Below are positions 10,880-20,950 of a DNA stretch of 64,000 bases, piece after piece. Source of the stretch: Cavia porcellus (lineage: Eukaryota > Chordata > Mammalia > Rodentia > Caviidae); NCBI RefSeq assembly GCF_034190915.1, contig NW_026947503.1:18694532-18758531 (forward strand), given 5' to 3'. Numbering within the stretch: the first letter of the stretch is position 1; every line of letters starts with the position of its first letter. The position numbers and the translations under genes are program-made. The notes below the pieces were generated by a model, which made no database searches, was not told the DNA's origin, and was given only the letters and a program-made list of their open reading frames with translations.

Positions 10880-12886
10880 TCTCAATAGACCCAGAAAAGC
10901 CTTTGAAAAAATCTAACATTCTTGCATAATGAAACCACTTAAAATAAGCATAAAAGGACCTTATTTCAACCTGATAAAAACTATTGTTATAGTCAGTATT
11001 TACAAGGAAAACACTTAATGCAAGTCATACAATTTATAGAATTAAATTAGAATAGTCACCCAAAGAGTGAAACACCAAAAACTACAGGAAAACTTTCCAC
11101 ACACTAAAGACTCAAAGAATTTAGCTGAGGACAAGGATCTCATGGCTAGGTCCTGCTTGCACCTAGCCTGAGGCCTATAGCTCATAGCAATACCACTTGT
11201 AAGTCTAATTGGAGGCCTAGAGCCTACAAAAATGACTCATGTAAGTCTATTTTACAGATCTGTACTGGGAAGGCCCAAATGGAAGCTAAAAAGAAATGGA
11301 AGCTAAAAAGTCTATGACAGTGAGATGACAGATCTGTTCCAGTAGGCAGAGGGCTCTGCACTGAAGCCAGGACGTGATGATCAAAGTAACAACCAGAGCT
11401 CCACCAATGGGAACCTCAGCCACTCTCAGTGAAAATGAGGCTCCTCTGATAATGATAAGAGCCAAATTTATATGAGGAAAGTAGCTCCACAAAGTTCTCC
11501 AGGAAAACCAGTGACAACAGGTTAACCAAAATAGTACTTCTCTTTCCCAGTTCTCTTTTTTATATTGGCAACAATTCTCAGGTGAGTCTTCCACACCCAG
11601 CACCCATGCTGATTCAGTTCAGCTGTGTGTTACGAGTTGACCATCAGTTATCAATCCATGTTATCAACTTATGACAACCTTACTGTCAACATCATATTAA
11701 ATGGGGAAAAAGTGAAATATTTCCCACTGAAATCAGGAAAAAGACAAGGATATGCACTACTGCTCCTTCTGTTCAACATAGTACTCAAAGTATTAGAAAG
11801 AACAATTAGGCAAGAAAAGCAAATAAGAGGGTTATATAAGCAAAGATGACCCATTGTCATTATATACAGATGACTTGATCTTCTAGTTATAAGACCTTTG
11901 AAGTCTACAAAGAAATCCTTAGAATACTCAATTTCATTAATGTGCAGGATAAAAAACAACACACAAAATCAATAGCACTAAGTATGCTAAAAATTGAGAA
12001 TGAAATTAGAAAAATATCATTCATAATATCATAAAGAAAAATTAAATAATTAAAAAAGTAACCTAAGTAAGAGTGGGAACAAACTTTATAATGAAAATAT
12101 TGCTCTCTGAAAAATAAAATTGAAGAGAGCTTTATAAAATGAAGTTATTCCCTGTTCCTGGATAATTGAAACCAATATAGTTAAAATGTTCATGCTTTCA
12201 AAAGTGATATGCAGATTTCATAAAATTTCAGTCAAAACACTAAGAGTGTTATTTACATTTAGAAAGTAATCCAAAATTGTGCATTGAACCACAAGAGAGT
12301 CAGAATGGTAAAAATATTCCTAGGTAACAACCTCAAAACAGGAAGCATCAAAATCCTAGTCTGTAAATTATATCTTGACTTTTTAAAAACAGCATGATGC
12401 TGGCACAAAAACAGACAGGAGGATCAATGAACATAAGAGAAGATATAGAAACAACCTCAAGCACTTCAAATGTTTGCTATTTGACAAAGGGGTAAAAATA
12501 TCTATATTAGAAAATGGTAGCCTCTGTAATAACTGGTGTTGGGAACTGGCTATCCAGCTGCAGAAGATTGAATCTAGATCCAAACCCTTCACTGCGTCAT
12601 AAACTAAAGTCAAAATGGATCTAAGGACTAAATTTTAAAACAGAAACACTTAACCAACTGAAAGAAAATTGGTAGAACTCTTGAGGACACAGGCATCAGT
12701 AAAGACTTTCTGATTTGAACTTTGACTATATAGGAGAGTACCAAGAATCAACAAACAGCATCTTGTCCAGCAAAAAAATCTTCTGCACACAAAAGAATCA
12801 ACAGAATGTAAAAGAAAACTTTAGAATGGGAAAAAATGTTTTGTCCGGTACTCCTCAGACCAAAGAATATTAATAACTCAGACAAG
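10880..12886 (+). pseudogene. L1 ORF2 (reverse transcriptase to pre-C-terminal), split by an LTR-like insert
   Basis: The ORF2 protein nicks target DNA and reverse-transcribes L1 RNA. The reading begins in the RT domain (10880-10984), is interrupted by a 682-bp insert, and resumes at about 11667 with the segment equivalent to NIILNGEKVK and LKSGKRQGYA. The RT active-site motif lies at 11863-11874 and reads YTDD where the usual L1 motif is FADD. Downstream, 11900-12886 follows the ORF2 order (thumb region, then FDKGVKISILENGS-like and LCPVLLRPKN-like parts) with many stops and frameshifts. It ends abruptly at 12886 where a short L1 begins. This is an old, inactive copy. Confidence 0.8.
10985..11666. 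mobile_element. 682-bp LTR-like insertion in L1 ORF2
   Basis: Removing this stretch joins ataaaaactat to atgacaacctt and restores the normal L1 ORF2 order, so it is a discrete insertion. It begins TGTTATAG and ends TTATCA (a TG...CA terminal pattern) and is flanked by ACTAT on the left and ACTTA on the right, an imperfect 5-bp duplication. No poly-A tail is seen. These features fit a solitary LTR, but I cannot match the body to a named family and the orientation is unknown. A short internal direct duplication (gaagctaaaaag twice near 11282-11310) is present. Confidence 0.5.
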
Positions 12887-13450
12887 AAAATCAAACAACC
12901 CAGAATAAAACCATTCCAATTAATGAATGTAAACATTATAAGGCTTCAAAGCAATATAATGGGGATTCATGATTACCACATATTTTTATGTTTGATTTTA
13001 TTGTCTGTGATGGTATGAACAGTTATTTTGAAGAAAACAAGACGTTGTAATAGCTACTACTGAGTTGATATCATCTTGTTTTGAAGCTTTTGTTCTTCTG
13101 TCTCCATCAGTTTTATTATGTTGTATCTTATTGGATTTTATTATATGTGATAGTATAAACAAAACTTTTGTAGACAAGGAGACAATATAGAAACTATTAT
13201 TCATTTTCTGTTAGTTGGTTCTAAATACCCTGTAATACTTTCATTCTCTTCAATGGTTTTACACTGTCTTGATATGTTTGATGCTATAGTATAGAAGTAA
13301 TATGCAAATATTTCAAGGAAAGAGACACTATGGTAACTACTGTTATGTTGGGTTGTCTTGTGATGAAACACTATGTTGCTTAAATTGTTTTGTTCTGACC
13401 TGTGTTGTTATGTTGCTATGCCCTGTTTTATCTTAATCTCCTCTTTTTAA
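12887..13450 (+). mobile_element. Short L1 3' end with inverted 104-bp head, nested in ORF2
   Basis: 12991-13450 is an L1 3' UTR in plus orientation, with unit landmarks at 13051, 13188 and 13334 (137 and 146 bp apart). The preceding 12887-12990 is the next upstream piece of the same 3' UTR, but inverted: it reads in the same direction as 45659-45756, which belongs to a minus-strand L1. The inverted piece is bounded by AAAATCAAAC at 12887 and its complement at 12990-12999. ORF2-like sequence lies on both sides (to 12886 and again by about 13490), so this is a separate short L1 with a twin-priming inversion that landed in an older L1. No clear target-site duplication was found. Confidence 0.65.
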
Positions 13451-13479
13451 ATTTTAATAGAAAAAGAAAAGGTTATTTA

Positions 13480-13690
13480 CATATTACACACTTGATGAAA
13501 TACTTGTGCTTTGTCTAGACATAAAAAAAGTCTCAATACTGAATAGAAGGGGAAAAACATACCCAATTTTTTAAAAAAATGTATGCAAGAGTTGAACATA
13601 CCTTTCATCAAGAAGATATATACAATTTAGAAAGAACACAAGAATGTATCAACAGTATTACTGAATAGAAAAAGGTCATGATGAAAAACA
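13480..13690 (+). pseudogene. L1 ORF2 remnant, probable continuation of the split copy
   Basis: Around 13570-13640 the sequence follows the ORF2 stretch downstream of that at 12886 (gagttgaacatacctttcatc, agaagatatatacaattt). It probably continues the ORF2 interrupted at 12886. It is short and full of stops. Confidence 0.55.
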
Positions 13691-14163
13691 TAGTACTATA
13701 GTACTTTTTAGGTAAGTTAGAATAAAAGTTGCTGATAATTTCAAGTATCTAGAAAGCAGACTACCTGAAACTCTCATTATTGATTATCTAAATGGAGAGT
13801 AGTGCAAATACTCTTTATCATATCCACTAAACCAAATTCCTTTAGTTTGAAATTTTATTCTGTTTACATTTAAGGTTTTTGCAGCTTTGAGAACATAAGG
13901 ACGTATGCTTGCCACGTTTTTAAATTTCTTATTTGTCTTAAGTATAATTTTTTTCTGTTCTCTTGCTCATTTTGTGATTGTGTGAGTGATAGTATTTGTG
14001 TTTTGATTTTTGAGTTTATAATTTGTTTATCAATTTTTACCAGTGAATCTTGTATTTTAATAAAGTTTTCTGGTGGATTTAATAAAATAAAATAAAATGT
14101 AACCAGCACTGGCAAACTCTATTCTGCCTTTGCATTTTCTTGGTCAAAAAAAAAAAAAAAAAA
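13691..14163 (+). mobile_element. Unidentified insert ending in a poly-A run
   Basis: Non-L1 sequence between two ORF2 fragments, with AATAAA hexamers at about 14059 and 14080-14096, and a run of about 19 A starting at about 14145. This layout fits a reverse-transcribed RNA. The minus-strand frame 13870-14115 (81 aa) has no recognised domain. The left boundary and target-site duplication were not found, so a retrocopy is an inference. Confidence 0.3.
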
Positions 14164-14385
14164 ACACCAAAATAAAAATGTAATGAATAAACACTTCTCA
14201 AAAAAAGTACAAATGGCCGAAGTACAAAAACAGTCAACTTTACTGGTCTTTAGAAACACTCAAAATAAAACAACACTTAGATATCTTTTTAACTCAGACA
14301 GAATGCCATCATAAAGAAATAAAATGATATTAAATAGTGGAGAGTTTATGTGAAAAAATAAAACATTCTGTTTTCCAGGCTTTAA
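14164..14385 (+). pseudogene. L1 ORF2 C-terminal-side fragment
   Basis: Follows L1 ORF2 closely: aataaacacttctcaaaa, tacaaatggcc, actggtctttag, aaaacaacacttagatatc, then the stretch around aaatgatattaaatagtggagag. It covers the same ORF2 region as 13570-13640, so it belongs to a different L1 copy. No open frame remains. Confidence 0.7.
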
Positions 14386-15029
14386 AGCAGATTAGCTACT
14401 TTTTTCTATATTAATGCATAGACAGGACCCCCAAGAAAATGGAATAAAACTGATTTCCAGAAAAATGTATGTGATAATCAAACTTCCATCTGTGGTTATC
14501 AAAGGTGAACTGTCCCCACAAATGAATTCAAAGAGCCCCATGAAAACAAGTGCAAGAGAGCCTTTACTGTGGGAAAAGCTATTCCAAATATTAAGATACT
14601 AAGTCCAGGGGTCAACCTCAGATTCTTCTTGAAACCTTGGATTCATCTTGTTTTTGTGGTCATAATAAAAGGCTCACTAGGGTATATAATAAAGAAAGAT
14701 AGTGAACATAAGTCTAATTTTTTTCTCCAGTGTCTCCCTCCAGAAAACACCAACAAATCATACTAAAATTTATTTTAATACATAATTAAGTTAGACATAA
14801 TCAAAAGGTTATCATTTTATATGTCTATGTCCTATTTTTAAATTTACAAAAACTGAATTCTAAAACAAGGTTTTATATTTTGCTAAGATAATTTTGTATG
14901 TTTCCTATTGTTAGACTTTTGGACACTAAGTAACTAAACATAAGTATTTTAAATAAGTTTGTGATTGGTTTAATAAATAATTATTATCAGTGTTTAATAC
15001 ATCTTGCATTTATTAGCAACTAGAAAATA
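14386..15029. other. AT-rich sequence, nothing recognised
   Basis: Two short overlapping frames (14414-14602, 14569-14766) show no motif. No repeat family was recognised. Confidence 0.4.
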
Positions 15030-15461
15030 CTTAGGGATCTATTTAATCAAGGTGACAAAATATCAATATACTAAAAAAGTAAAATATTGATAGGAGAAAT
15101 TTAAAAAGGTAAAAATAAATGGGAAACTAACTCAGTGTTCATGGATAGGGAGAACTGCTGATAAAATGTGCACACTACCCAAAACAATGCACAGACTCAG
15201 CACACCACATCAAAAGTTTAATTTTCAATTATATTTTTCAAAAAGTACAAAAAGTATTTAAGCTTATATGTACATATATGTACATATGCTTATCCACATA
15301 ATCCAAATATTATTAAAAATCTAACAAAATTAGAGTCACTGTGTTCCCTGATAAAAAATTGTGTTCTGAATCTGTAGCAATAAGAAGTGGCATGAAACCA
15401 GAAGAAAAAAAAAATAGCCTGGAATTAAATTCCAATACATATTTTCTACTAATTTTTTGTT

Positions 15462-15590
15462 GTTATTGTTTGGGAGACAGTCTCCCAATGTAAATCAGGT
15501 TATTCTGAACTCACTGTGTAGACAAGGCTGGCCTTGAATCAGCCTCCATTGCTGGGATTACAGGTAAGCACCACCACACCAACTTAATTT
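15462..15590 (-). mobile_element. B1 SINE, antisense, in old L1
   Basis: Antisense B1 landmarks in order: gagacagtctcccaatgt, tgtagacaaggctggccttg, cagcctccattgctgggatt and acaggtaagcaccaccacac. Flanks ctaattttttg and cttaatttttg look like an imperfect target-site duplication. It sits inside the older L1 ORF2. Confidence 0.88.
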
Positions 15591-15866
15591 TTGACAGACT
15601 CACCAAGAACACACAAAGGGGATAAACAATTCCTTTAGTAAGTGAATGAATTTAGTAAGAATTCCTTTAGTGGAGAAAGTGGATATTCACATAAAAAATG
15701 AATTTAGACCATTACCTAAGCACTGTACAAAAATAATTTTATAATGAATTAAACATTTAAATGTAAGAATCGGGACAGCAAAATTTTCTAGAAACATTTG
15801 ACACTGTATAGTATGTATGAGTTTATGATCTTTATTTCCCTTTGTATTCCATTTAAGCATCTAAGG

Positions 15867-15867
<1 letters not shown>

Positions 15868-15907
<40 letters not shown>

Positions 15908-15985
15908 TGGATACCGGAAATCAAACTCAGTACCTTGTGCTTATCTGGCAGGAGCTGTGCCACTTAGCTATATCTCTAGCCCTAA
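15868..15985 (-). mobile_element. ID SINE, antisense, with (ATTT)n tail
   Basis: A tail of ten ATTT repeats (15868-15908) precedes the antisense ID body (accggaaatcaaactcagtac ... cacttagctatatctctagccc). The tetranucleotide array is probably an expanded A-rich tail. The ID body is diverged and lies inside the older L1. Confidence 0.8.
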
Positions 15986-16449
15986 ATTCTCTTATTGTGG
16001 AGGGAAAAAAGAAAACCAAGAACAACATACTTTGAAAAACCATCAGAAGTTTCTGAGTATTGGCCTTAAGGGTGACTTTCGAACATCATGCAAAAAGCTT
16101 ATGAAACTAATAAAAGATTAATCACATTCAACTGTTACAGTTTAAAGGATTTTTCACAATAAATGTAGTAAGTCAGAAGATGCAGCCTCAGGAATGGAAG
16201 AAAATATTTCTAAGTATTATGTTTGATATAGAATAAGTAAGAACTAGCAGGACTCAATAATAAAAACCAAAACCAAAAACATATAATCATTCAACAAATA
16301 AAAAAGAGCCTGAATATTTTTCCTAGTAAAGAACAGAAACATGGCAGAATGGTTTATAAAAAAAATGTGCTGAATATCACAAATCATTAAAGAAATACAA
16401 ATAACACAGTATTGCGATGTAACTAAAAATTATTGTATTGCCTATGATT

Positions 16450-17217
16450 AAAAGGGAAGTTGTGTGAAGAGAGAACAAGGACACACTAGCAAACAAGCCC
16501 AGTCCAGGAAGCAGCACCATGCACAGGCCACTTGTGAACTGGGAACAGCCACACCTCAGCTCCTTCTGGTGTGCAGGCTGGCAAACAAGAAATGCCAATC
16601 TCCACCCCTACCCCACCCCCACTCCCTGTAAACAACCAGCTTACACAGAAAAACACAGGCTGTGATAATAGCTAAGGAGGCAAAATGCAGTTGGATGCCT
16701 ATGGTCCTTTGGTGTTTCATTATCATTGCAGGTCTAGGGCCAGTGGTCTGATCGTTTTTCAGAAAATAATGGTATACAGTCTGGTTCTAGGGGACATCTC
16801 CTTCTGAAAGTTGTAGCCATTGTTGATTTCTTGTGGTCTTGTTTTGAGGCCCTATGCTGTTGGCATTGTTGTTTGGGTTGGGTTTTATTCTTTTATATTT
16901 TGTTTGATTATGTTAAATCTGATGGCAGAAGCAGCTGTTTAAAAGATAGCAAGACATAGTATGGTAACAATTTTGATTTTACTAACAGTTTGTTTTGAAA
17001 TCCATTATTGCATTCATTGTTTTGTTTTTATTGTTTCTATTCTATTCCATTCTGTTTGACTTTTACTATGTCAAAAGTTATCTGCGATTGTTTTGAAGAC
17101 ATCAAAAGGCATTATGGTAAATATTGTTGATTTCATAATGTTTTGAAGCTCTACAACTCTTATGCTGGTTTGTTTTGATTGGTTTTATTCTGTTTTATAC
17201 TCTTTAAAATCAAATTT
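16450..17217 (+). mobile_element. L1-derived element: GC-rich head joined to L1 3' UTR
   Basis: The right part is the T-rich L1 3' UTR with unit landmarks at 16813, 16964 and 17117 (151 and 153 bp apart). The left part (about 16460-16620) is GC-rich, with blocks such as agcccagtccaggaagcagc and ccccaccccc, unlike the 3' UTR or ORF2. Old L1 sequence lies on both sides (to about 16448 and from about 17222), so this is a nested insertion. The head may be an L1 5' UTR joined to the 3' UTR by internal deletion, or an unrelated sequence. Confidence 0.55.
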
Positions 17218-17221
17218 TAAA

Positions 17222-17711
17222 AAATTAAGAAAAGTGAAGAAGTAATAAATTTTTGGCAAGGATGTGGAGAAAAACGTTGCATTATAAACAGTTAGTGGGA
17301 ATTTAAAGTGGTGCACCCCTTATGGAAAACAGAGTATGAAAACAATACTCAAAATATTACAAGTAGAACTAACCCATGACTGAAGCAGCCCTTTTGGATA
17401 CACACTCAAATAGAATCAAAACTGCACTGCTATCTCTTCTACCTTCTTCATACAATATCACAGGAGGGTAACTATAGAATCAACCTAAGTGTCAATTCAA
17501 AGAACTATGGAAAACAAAACTGTGGTTAGAAAAAAAAAATTGCTGCTATTAGTGAAAAAAAGCAAAACTTGTGAGAATTCATGTTGAAGAAAATCATCCA
17601 CACATGGAAAGCAAAACATTTGTATGATCTCATTTGTATGCAATAATTAAACAATAGTGGAATAGTTGAATACATAGAAACATAATAAAATAGAAATGGT
17701 TGTTACCAAAT
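17222..17711 (+). pseudogene. Old L1 ORF2 end and 3' UTR
   Basis: Resumes the older L1: ggcaaggatgtggagaaaaa near 17258, gtgggaatttaaagtgg near 17296, and tatggaaaacagagtatg near 17321. These are the conserved blocks just upstream of the ORF2 C-terminal Cys motif and beyond. The part near 17630-17700 resembles an L1 3' UTR. Confidence 0.65.
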
Positions 17712-17882
17712 TCGCTATGGAGGCACAATGCTATAATACCAGAATTTATGGTGACAGAGGAAGGAATGACTACATCCTACCCGATCTGCAAAATTTAATC
17801 TCAAAATTAAAAATTAAAAAAAAAAAAAAAAGAGCTGGAGATACATCACATTCTGATGTTCTTGGGTTAAATTCTTAGTAGC
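17712..17882 (+). mobile_element. B1-ID composite SINE, diverged
   Basis: A degenerate B1 in sense (ggaggcacaatgctataat ... aatctcaaaattaaaa) is followed by an A-run and then by a degenerate ID-type segment (gagctggagatacatcac ... gggttaaattcttagtagcaaa). The flanks atggttgttaccaa and gtggttatcagaa look like a decayed duplication of the target. Composites of this kind are typical of squirrel-related rodents and resemble B4. Confidence 0.65.
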
Positions 17883-18309
17883 AAACACAGACACACCAAA
17901 AGTAGTCAAACAACAAAAATCAGTGGTTATCAGAAGCAAGGAAAGAAATCAGGAAACAGATAAAGTTTACAAATTTACAATTACTGTAGTTAAGATGGAT
18001 AAGTCTAAAGGTCTAACATACAGCATGAAATCTAAATTATTAATATTACATTGAATGCTGAAATTTTGGTTGGAATAATTTAGGTGCACTTACAAAAAAG
18101 GCCATTGTAGAAGGTGATGAGTACATAAATTTGTTGTCATTTCACTATGTGCACAATAGCAAAGCTTGATTTTTGCATATTAGGTACAATCAATAAGTTT
18201 TTTAAACTTTTAGTAAATTTCTAAAAAGTTCTACATATTTAAATTCTTATTTTCTTTAAGTTCCTCATGATTGAGTAGAGAAATAAAGCTCAATCATACT
18301 ACAAACTAT
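17883..18309. other. AT-rich sequence, possible old L1 3' end
   Basis: The part near 17930-17990 resembles the tail of an old L1, but divergence is high. Nothing else is recognised. Confidence 0.35.
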
Positions 18310-18407
18310 TTATTTTATATTATTTATTTGTTTGATTTTGTTTTGGAGATTCAAGACCTTGTGCTTTCAGACAGGCTCTTAGGCCGCTGAGCTAAATCTC
18401 TGGTTCT
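18310..18407 (-). mobile_element. ID SINE, antisense, diverged
   Basis: T-rich tail followed by the antisense ID body (gattcaagaccttgtgctt, ggccgctgagctaaatctct). The A-box complement is well kept; the middle is diverged. Confidence 0.75.
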
Positions 18408-18570
18408 ATTCCTCTTTATTATTTTATAGAGGAAAAAATTAAAATAAGATGATAATAACAATGTTTAATACATTATGTTTTGTTATCCTTAAACTAGTTA
18501 CTCAGTATAAGGACATTTAATTGTGCAAACAATGTTCATTTATTTACAAGGAACTAAGAGAAATTAGTAG

Positions 18571-18671
18571 TATAAATATATATTATATATGTAAGATATA
18601 TCATATAACTATCATATATATCATATATATATCATATAGCTATCATTTTATATATGTATATCATATAACTC

Positions 18672-18712
<41 letters not shown>
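18571..18712. repeat. Compound AT microsatellite
   Basis: Interrupted TATATCATATAACT-type repeats pass into a pure (AT)n tract at about 18673-18709. The short frame over it is a repeat by-product. Confidence 0.95.
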
Positions 18713-18724
18713 GAAATGCAAAAT

Positions 18725-19067
18725 TGTCTTAGTTACTTTTTACTGGTCACTGAGACAAAATACCTAATGCTCAAAGTTGGAGAAAGAAAGGTTTATTTCT
18801 TACAGTTTTCGGAGTTTTCAATGCATACTCAGTTGGCTCCAAGGCAGGGTGGCATGGCGGATCCTCAGTTCATGACGGCTGCAACAGCAAGGTGGAAACT
18901 GGCAAAAGAGAGAGACACATCTTCTTCCTGCAATTATATTACATCCTGGCTCCACTCATAGGCTGGTGTAGCAGTTACACGCTCCTCCAAGCGCTAGACA
19001 ATGAACCAATCACAAATGCATAATGTAAACACGTGAGACCTTGGGGACACCAACATAAACCATGACA
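18725..19067 (-). mobile_element. MaLR-type LTR, antisense
   Basis: Begins TGTCTTAGTTACTTTT and ends CATGACA on the plus strand, the complement of a MaLR LTR. Internal landmarks match that family: gacaaaatacctaatgctc, gaaaggtttatttc, a GC-rich middle, then aatgaaccaatcac and ggggacaccaacataaacc. It shares an order of blocks with 35625-36572 and 55136-55534. No clear 5-bp duplication was found. Confidence 0.7.
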
Positions 19068-20277
19068 ACTAAATGCCTTTTGATTTTTTGCCTCTCTCTT
19101 CTAAGGACCCTTGAAATTGCCTTGGGCTTGCCTAAATAATGCAAGGTAATCTCAACATTTTTAATCATATCTTAAAATTTTGCTTTGCTATATAAGGAAG
19201 CATATTCAAAGTTACTGGGAATTTAGGGAATCATTATTTAACCTGTCTCAGCCTTTACTAAGTTTCAGTAAATTTAGAGTTCTTGCTTGAAATTTGATGA
19301 TTTTCACCAATACCCCAAAACAACCTCCAAATTTTAAGTGCAGAATGACTATGAGACTGAGCATATTAATTTTTAAGTGCCTTCAACTATCTCACTCTCA
19401 ATGCTGTTGCCTAGAGTAAGCCCTTTATTATGTCTGTCTTTATACATGCCTATTTTTTTCAATCACTACTCATACTTTGAAGATGTATATTATCCTTCAG
19501 AATTAATATTTGAGGCCATCTTACTTGGTGGTTATTATGCTAAATGCTGTGGAGATGGTACAAATAAAATTTAAAGAAGAATGTATTATTCAATATAAAG
19601 AAAGAAATAGCAATATTTCAAATAGTCACATGTGCTATAAAAGTAAAGTAACAACAAGGAAGTGAGTAGAGATGACCATCAGACAATGCCTTAAACAGTG
19701 AGGAGTTGGTAAAATAAAAACATGAAAGAAAAGCAAGCCAGGCAAACAGAAAAGAAAATGTCAAGTATTTGGAAAAAATTGCCTCTGTACTGCAGAAAAG
19801 TTCACTGTACTTAAGGAATAAAAGCACCCTGTGGACAGCAGCATAGGTAGTGATTGTAACAGTGCATGACTGGTTCTTACAGGCTGTGTAGGTGATGAAA
19901 ACTTGTTTGGAGTTTTTCTAAATTCATTTAGCACCCATTTATACTTAAGTATAGGGATGAAATGAATTCATTCAGCTTTGGAAAAATGAATTACTTCGGA
20001 GAGACTTTCAGACTATAAAAAATAATATAGAAAAAGACTTATAAATCAGGCATGGTATCAATAGGAATAGGCTGAAAGACATTCTACAGATTAAACGTGG
20101 AATATGTGATGACATAATTTCAGCTTTGCAAATAAGTGCAAACAACATCAAAGTAATTAACAACTCAAATCTAAATTATCCCACGAATTGCCTTGTAGAA
20201 TTTGCACTCTCATTGAAGTTTCCATTGCTTTTGTTACAAATGTGTTATTCATGATTTATCCAACTAGTGCTTACATT
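19068..20277. other. AT-rich unique sequence
   Basis: No gene or repeat is recognised; short frames at 19377-19574 and 19618-19827 show no motif. Confidence 0.45.
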
Positions 20278-20290
20278 AATACTTGTCAAA

Positions 20291-20442
20291 CTGGGTGTGG
20301 TGGAGCATGCCACTAATCTTAGCAGTTGGGAAGCTGAGGCAAGAGAATCTCTCCATGAGTTTGAGACCAGTCTGGGCTACATAGCGAATTCAAGGTCAGC
20401 CTGAACTGCAGAGTGAGAATCTATCTCAGAAACAAAAACATA
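20291..20442 (+). mobile_element. B1 SINE with 13-bp target-site duplication
   Basis: Sense B1: ctgggtgtggtggagcatgc, gaggcaagagaatctctcc, gagaccagtctgggctacat, then a duplicated block (gaattcaaggtcagcctgaa) and a short A-rich tail. AATACTTGTCAAA lies at 20278-20290 and again, perfect, at 20443-20455, marking the insertion borders. Confidence 0.95.
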
Positions 20443-20819
20443 AATACTTGTCAAATTGGGTTTCTTGTGCAACAATTTACTTATTTTAAGTCTTAGTGTT
20501 ATTTTCTACTTTTTATATTGTCAACTCAAGTAGAAATAGAGGAGAGTTTTCCTAGACTTTTTAAAAACAATTTAAGTGATAAAAGTGGGTGAAAATTGTT
20601 GGGTTTTCAGTAAGACTCACAGAAAAAAACTAGTAAAACAAAATCATAACAAAATCTCATCCTCGCTACTGTTTTAATCCATTTAGTTAGGAAAAGCTGG
20701 TATTTTACACCTACTGTCTTGTTCAGTAGGAAGATAAAAGTTGCTAATTTTTTTTGTGTGTATATGTTTAGAAATCTTTCAACAGAATCATAAACCTGGA
20801 GAAATGTTAAGCATGTTTT

Positions 20820-20936
20820 TTGTTTGTTTGTTTGTTTTGTTTTGTTTTGTTTTGTTTTTGTGTAGTGGGGATCAAACACATGACCTTGCAATTGCCAGAC
20901 AGGTGCTTGTGCCAGTGTTACAAATCCCTTGGCCCT
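20820..20936 (-). mobile_element. ID SINE, antisense, 14-bp imperfect duplication
   Basis: A (TTTG)n/(TTTTG)n tail is followed by the antisense ID body (gtggggatcaaacacatgacc ... acaaatcccttggcc). GTTAAGCATGTTTT at 20806-20819 and GTTAAGTATGTTTT at 20937-20950 match at 13 of 14 bases and are the likely target-site duplication. Confidence 0.88.
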
Positions 20937-20950
20937 GTTAAGTATGTTTT

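Larger units (their letters stand above)
15030..16448 (+). pseudogene. Old L1 ORF2 remnant interrupted by SINEs
   Basis: Several separated pieces follow the ORF2 order: catggatagggagaactg and cacactacccaaaacaatgc near 15140-15190; gacagactcaccaagaacac near 15593; gtggatattcacataaaaa near 15680; and attaaacatttaaatgtaag near 15750. The last piece, near 16320-16430, matches the part before the ORF2 C-terminus. It is much more diverged than the L1 at 56-60 kb and is split by a B1, an ID and a younger L1-derived element. Confidence 0.65.

Noticed and set aside
18521..18961. 146-aa plus-strand open frame
   Set aside because: Its middle is an AT microsatellite (Tyr-Ile repeats) and its end is a MaLR LTR. 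Not a gene.
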